Shown here one piece after another: positions 5,427 to 5,433 of a stretch of 5,433 nt of DNA (its first letter is position 1; each line of letters opens with the position of its first letter). The translations under genes were made by a program, and so were the position numbers. The stretch covers positions 1 to 5,433 of the forward strand of contig JAJYHS010000006.1 of the NCBI GenBank assembly GCA_021784635.1, in the 5' to 3' direction. This stretch comes from a bacterium. Its GTDB lineage: Bacteria; Bdellovibrionota; Bdellovibrionia; Bdellovibrionales; UBA1609. A model generated the notes under the pieces. That model had not been told where the DNA came from, did not search any database, and saw nothing but the letters and a program-made list of their open reading frames with translations.

Positions 5427-5433
5427 AAAAGCG

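Overview
The window is an ordinary-looking stretch of chromosome from a Gram-negative bacterium of medium G+C content (judged by eye, not counted). It holds five protein genes, one of them cut by the left edge. The best clue to the organism is the elongation factor G, which is of the mitochondrial-like 'spdEFG1' type. That type is known from spirochaetes, planctomycetes and delta-proteobacteria in the broad sense. Together with an Aat aminoacyl-transferase, good Shine-Dalgarno sequences, sigma70-like promoters and two small Sec-exported proteins, it points to a member of the Bdellovibrionota/Myxococcota/delta-proteobacterial assemblage. This is inference; no 16S or marker tree was possible. 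I see no insertion sequence, integrase, tRNA, CRISPR array or defence cassette.

Left part (1-1875, minus strand): a two-gene operon. A short RecQ-family DNA helicase (387-1835) is followed by aat (1-390, truncated by the window edge). The two genes overlap by four bases (ATGA), which suggests translational coupling. A good promoter lies so close to the recQ start that its mRNA would be nearly leaderless.

Middle (1876-4294): a divergent intergenic region of about 300 bases drives recQ leftward and fusA rightward. fusA (2134-4242) encodes a full-length EF-G of 702 residues. It stands alone and not in the usual rpsL-rpsG-fusA-tuf operon. A G+C-rich hairpin at 4264-4294 separates it from the convergent gene that follows.

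Right part (4295-5433, minus strand): two small, separately promoted genes for exported proteins. The one at 4308-4691 is a DUF4189-type protein with two Cys-rich half-repeats. It is preceded by a consensus promoter and a structured leader. The one at 4987-5352 is an orphan exported protein of about 100 mature residues with two cysteines, an extended -10 promoter and a palindrome at the -35 position. Tandem hairpins sit between the two genes.

Functionally the window mixes core translation (EF-G), the N-degron pathway (Aat), DNA repair (RecQ) and two envelope or secreted proteins of unknown role. Nothing suggests that they form one system. The observations most worth following up are the EF-G subtype, the rearranged RecQ C-terminus, the aat-recQ coupling, and the structured leader and Cys-repeat architecture of the DUF4189 gene.
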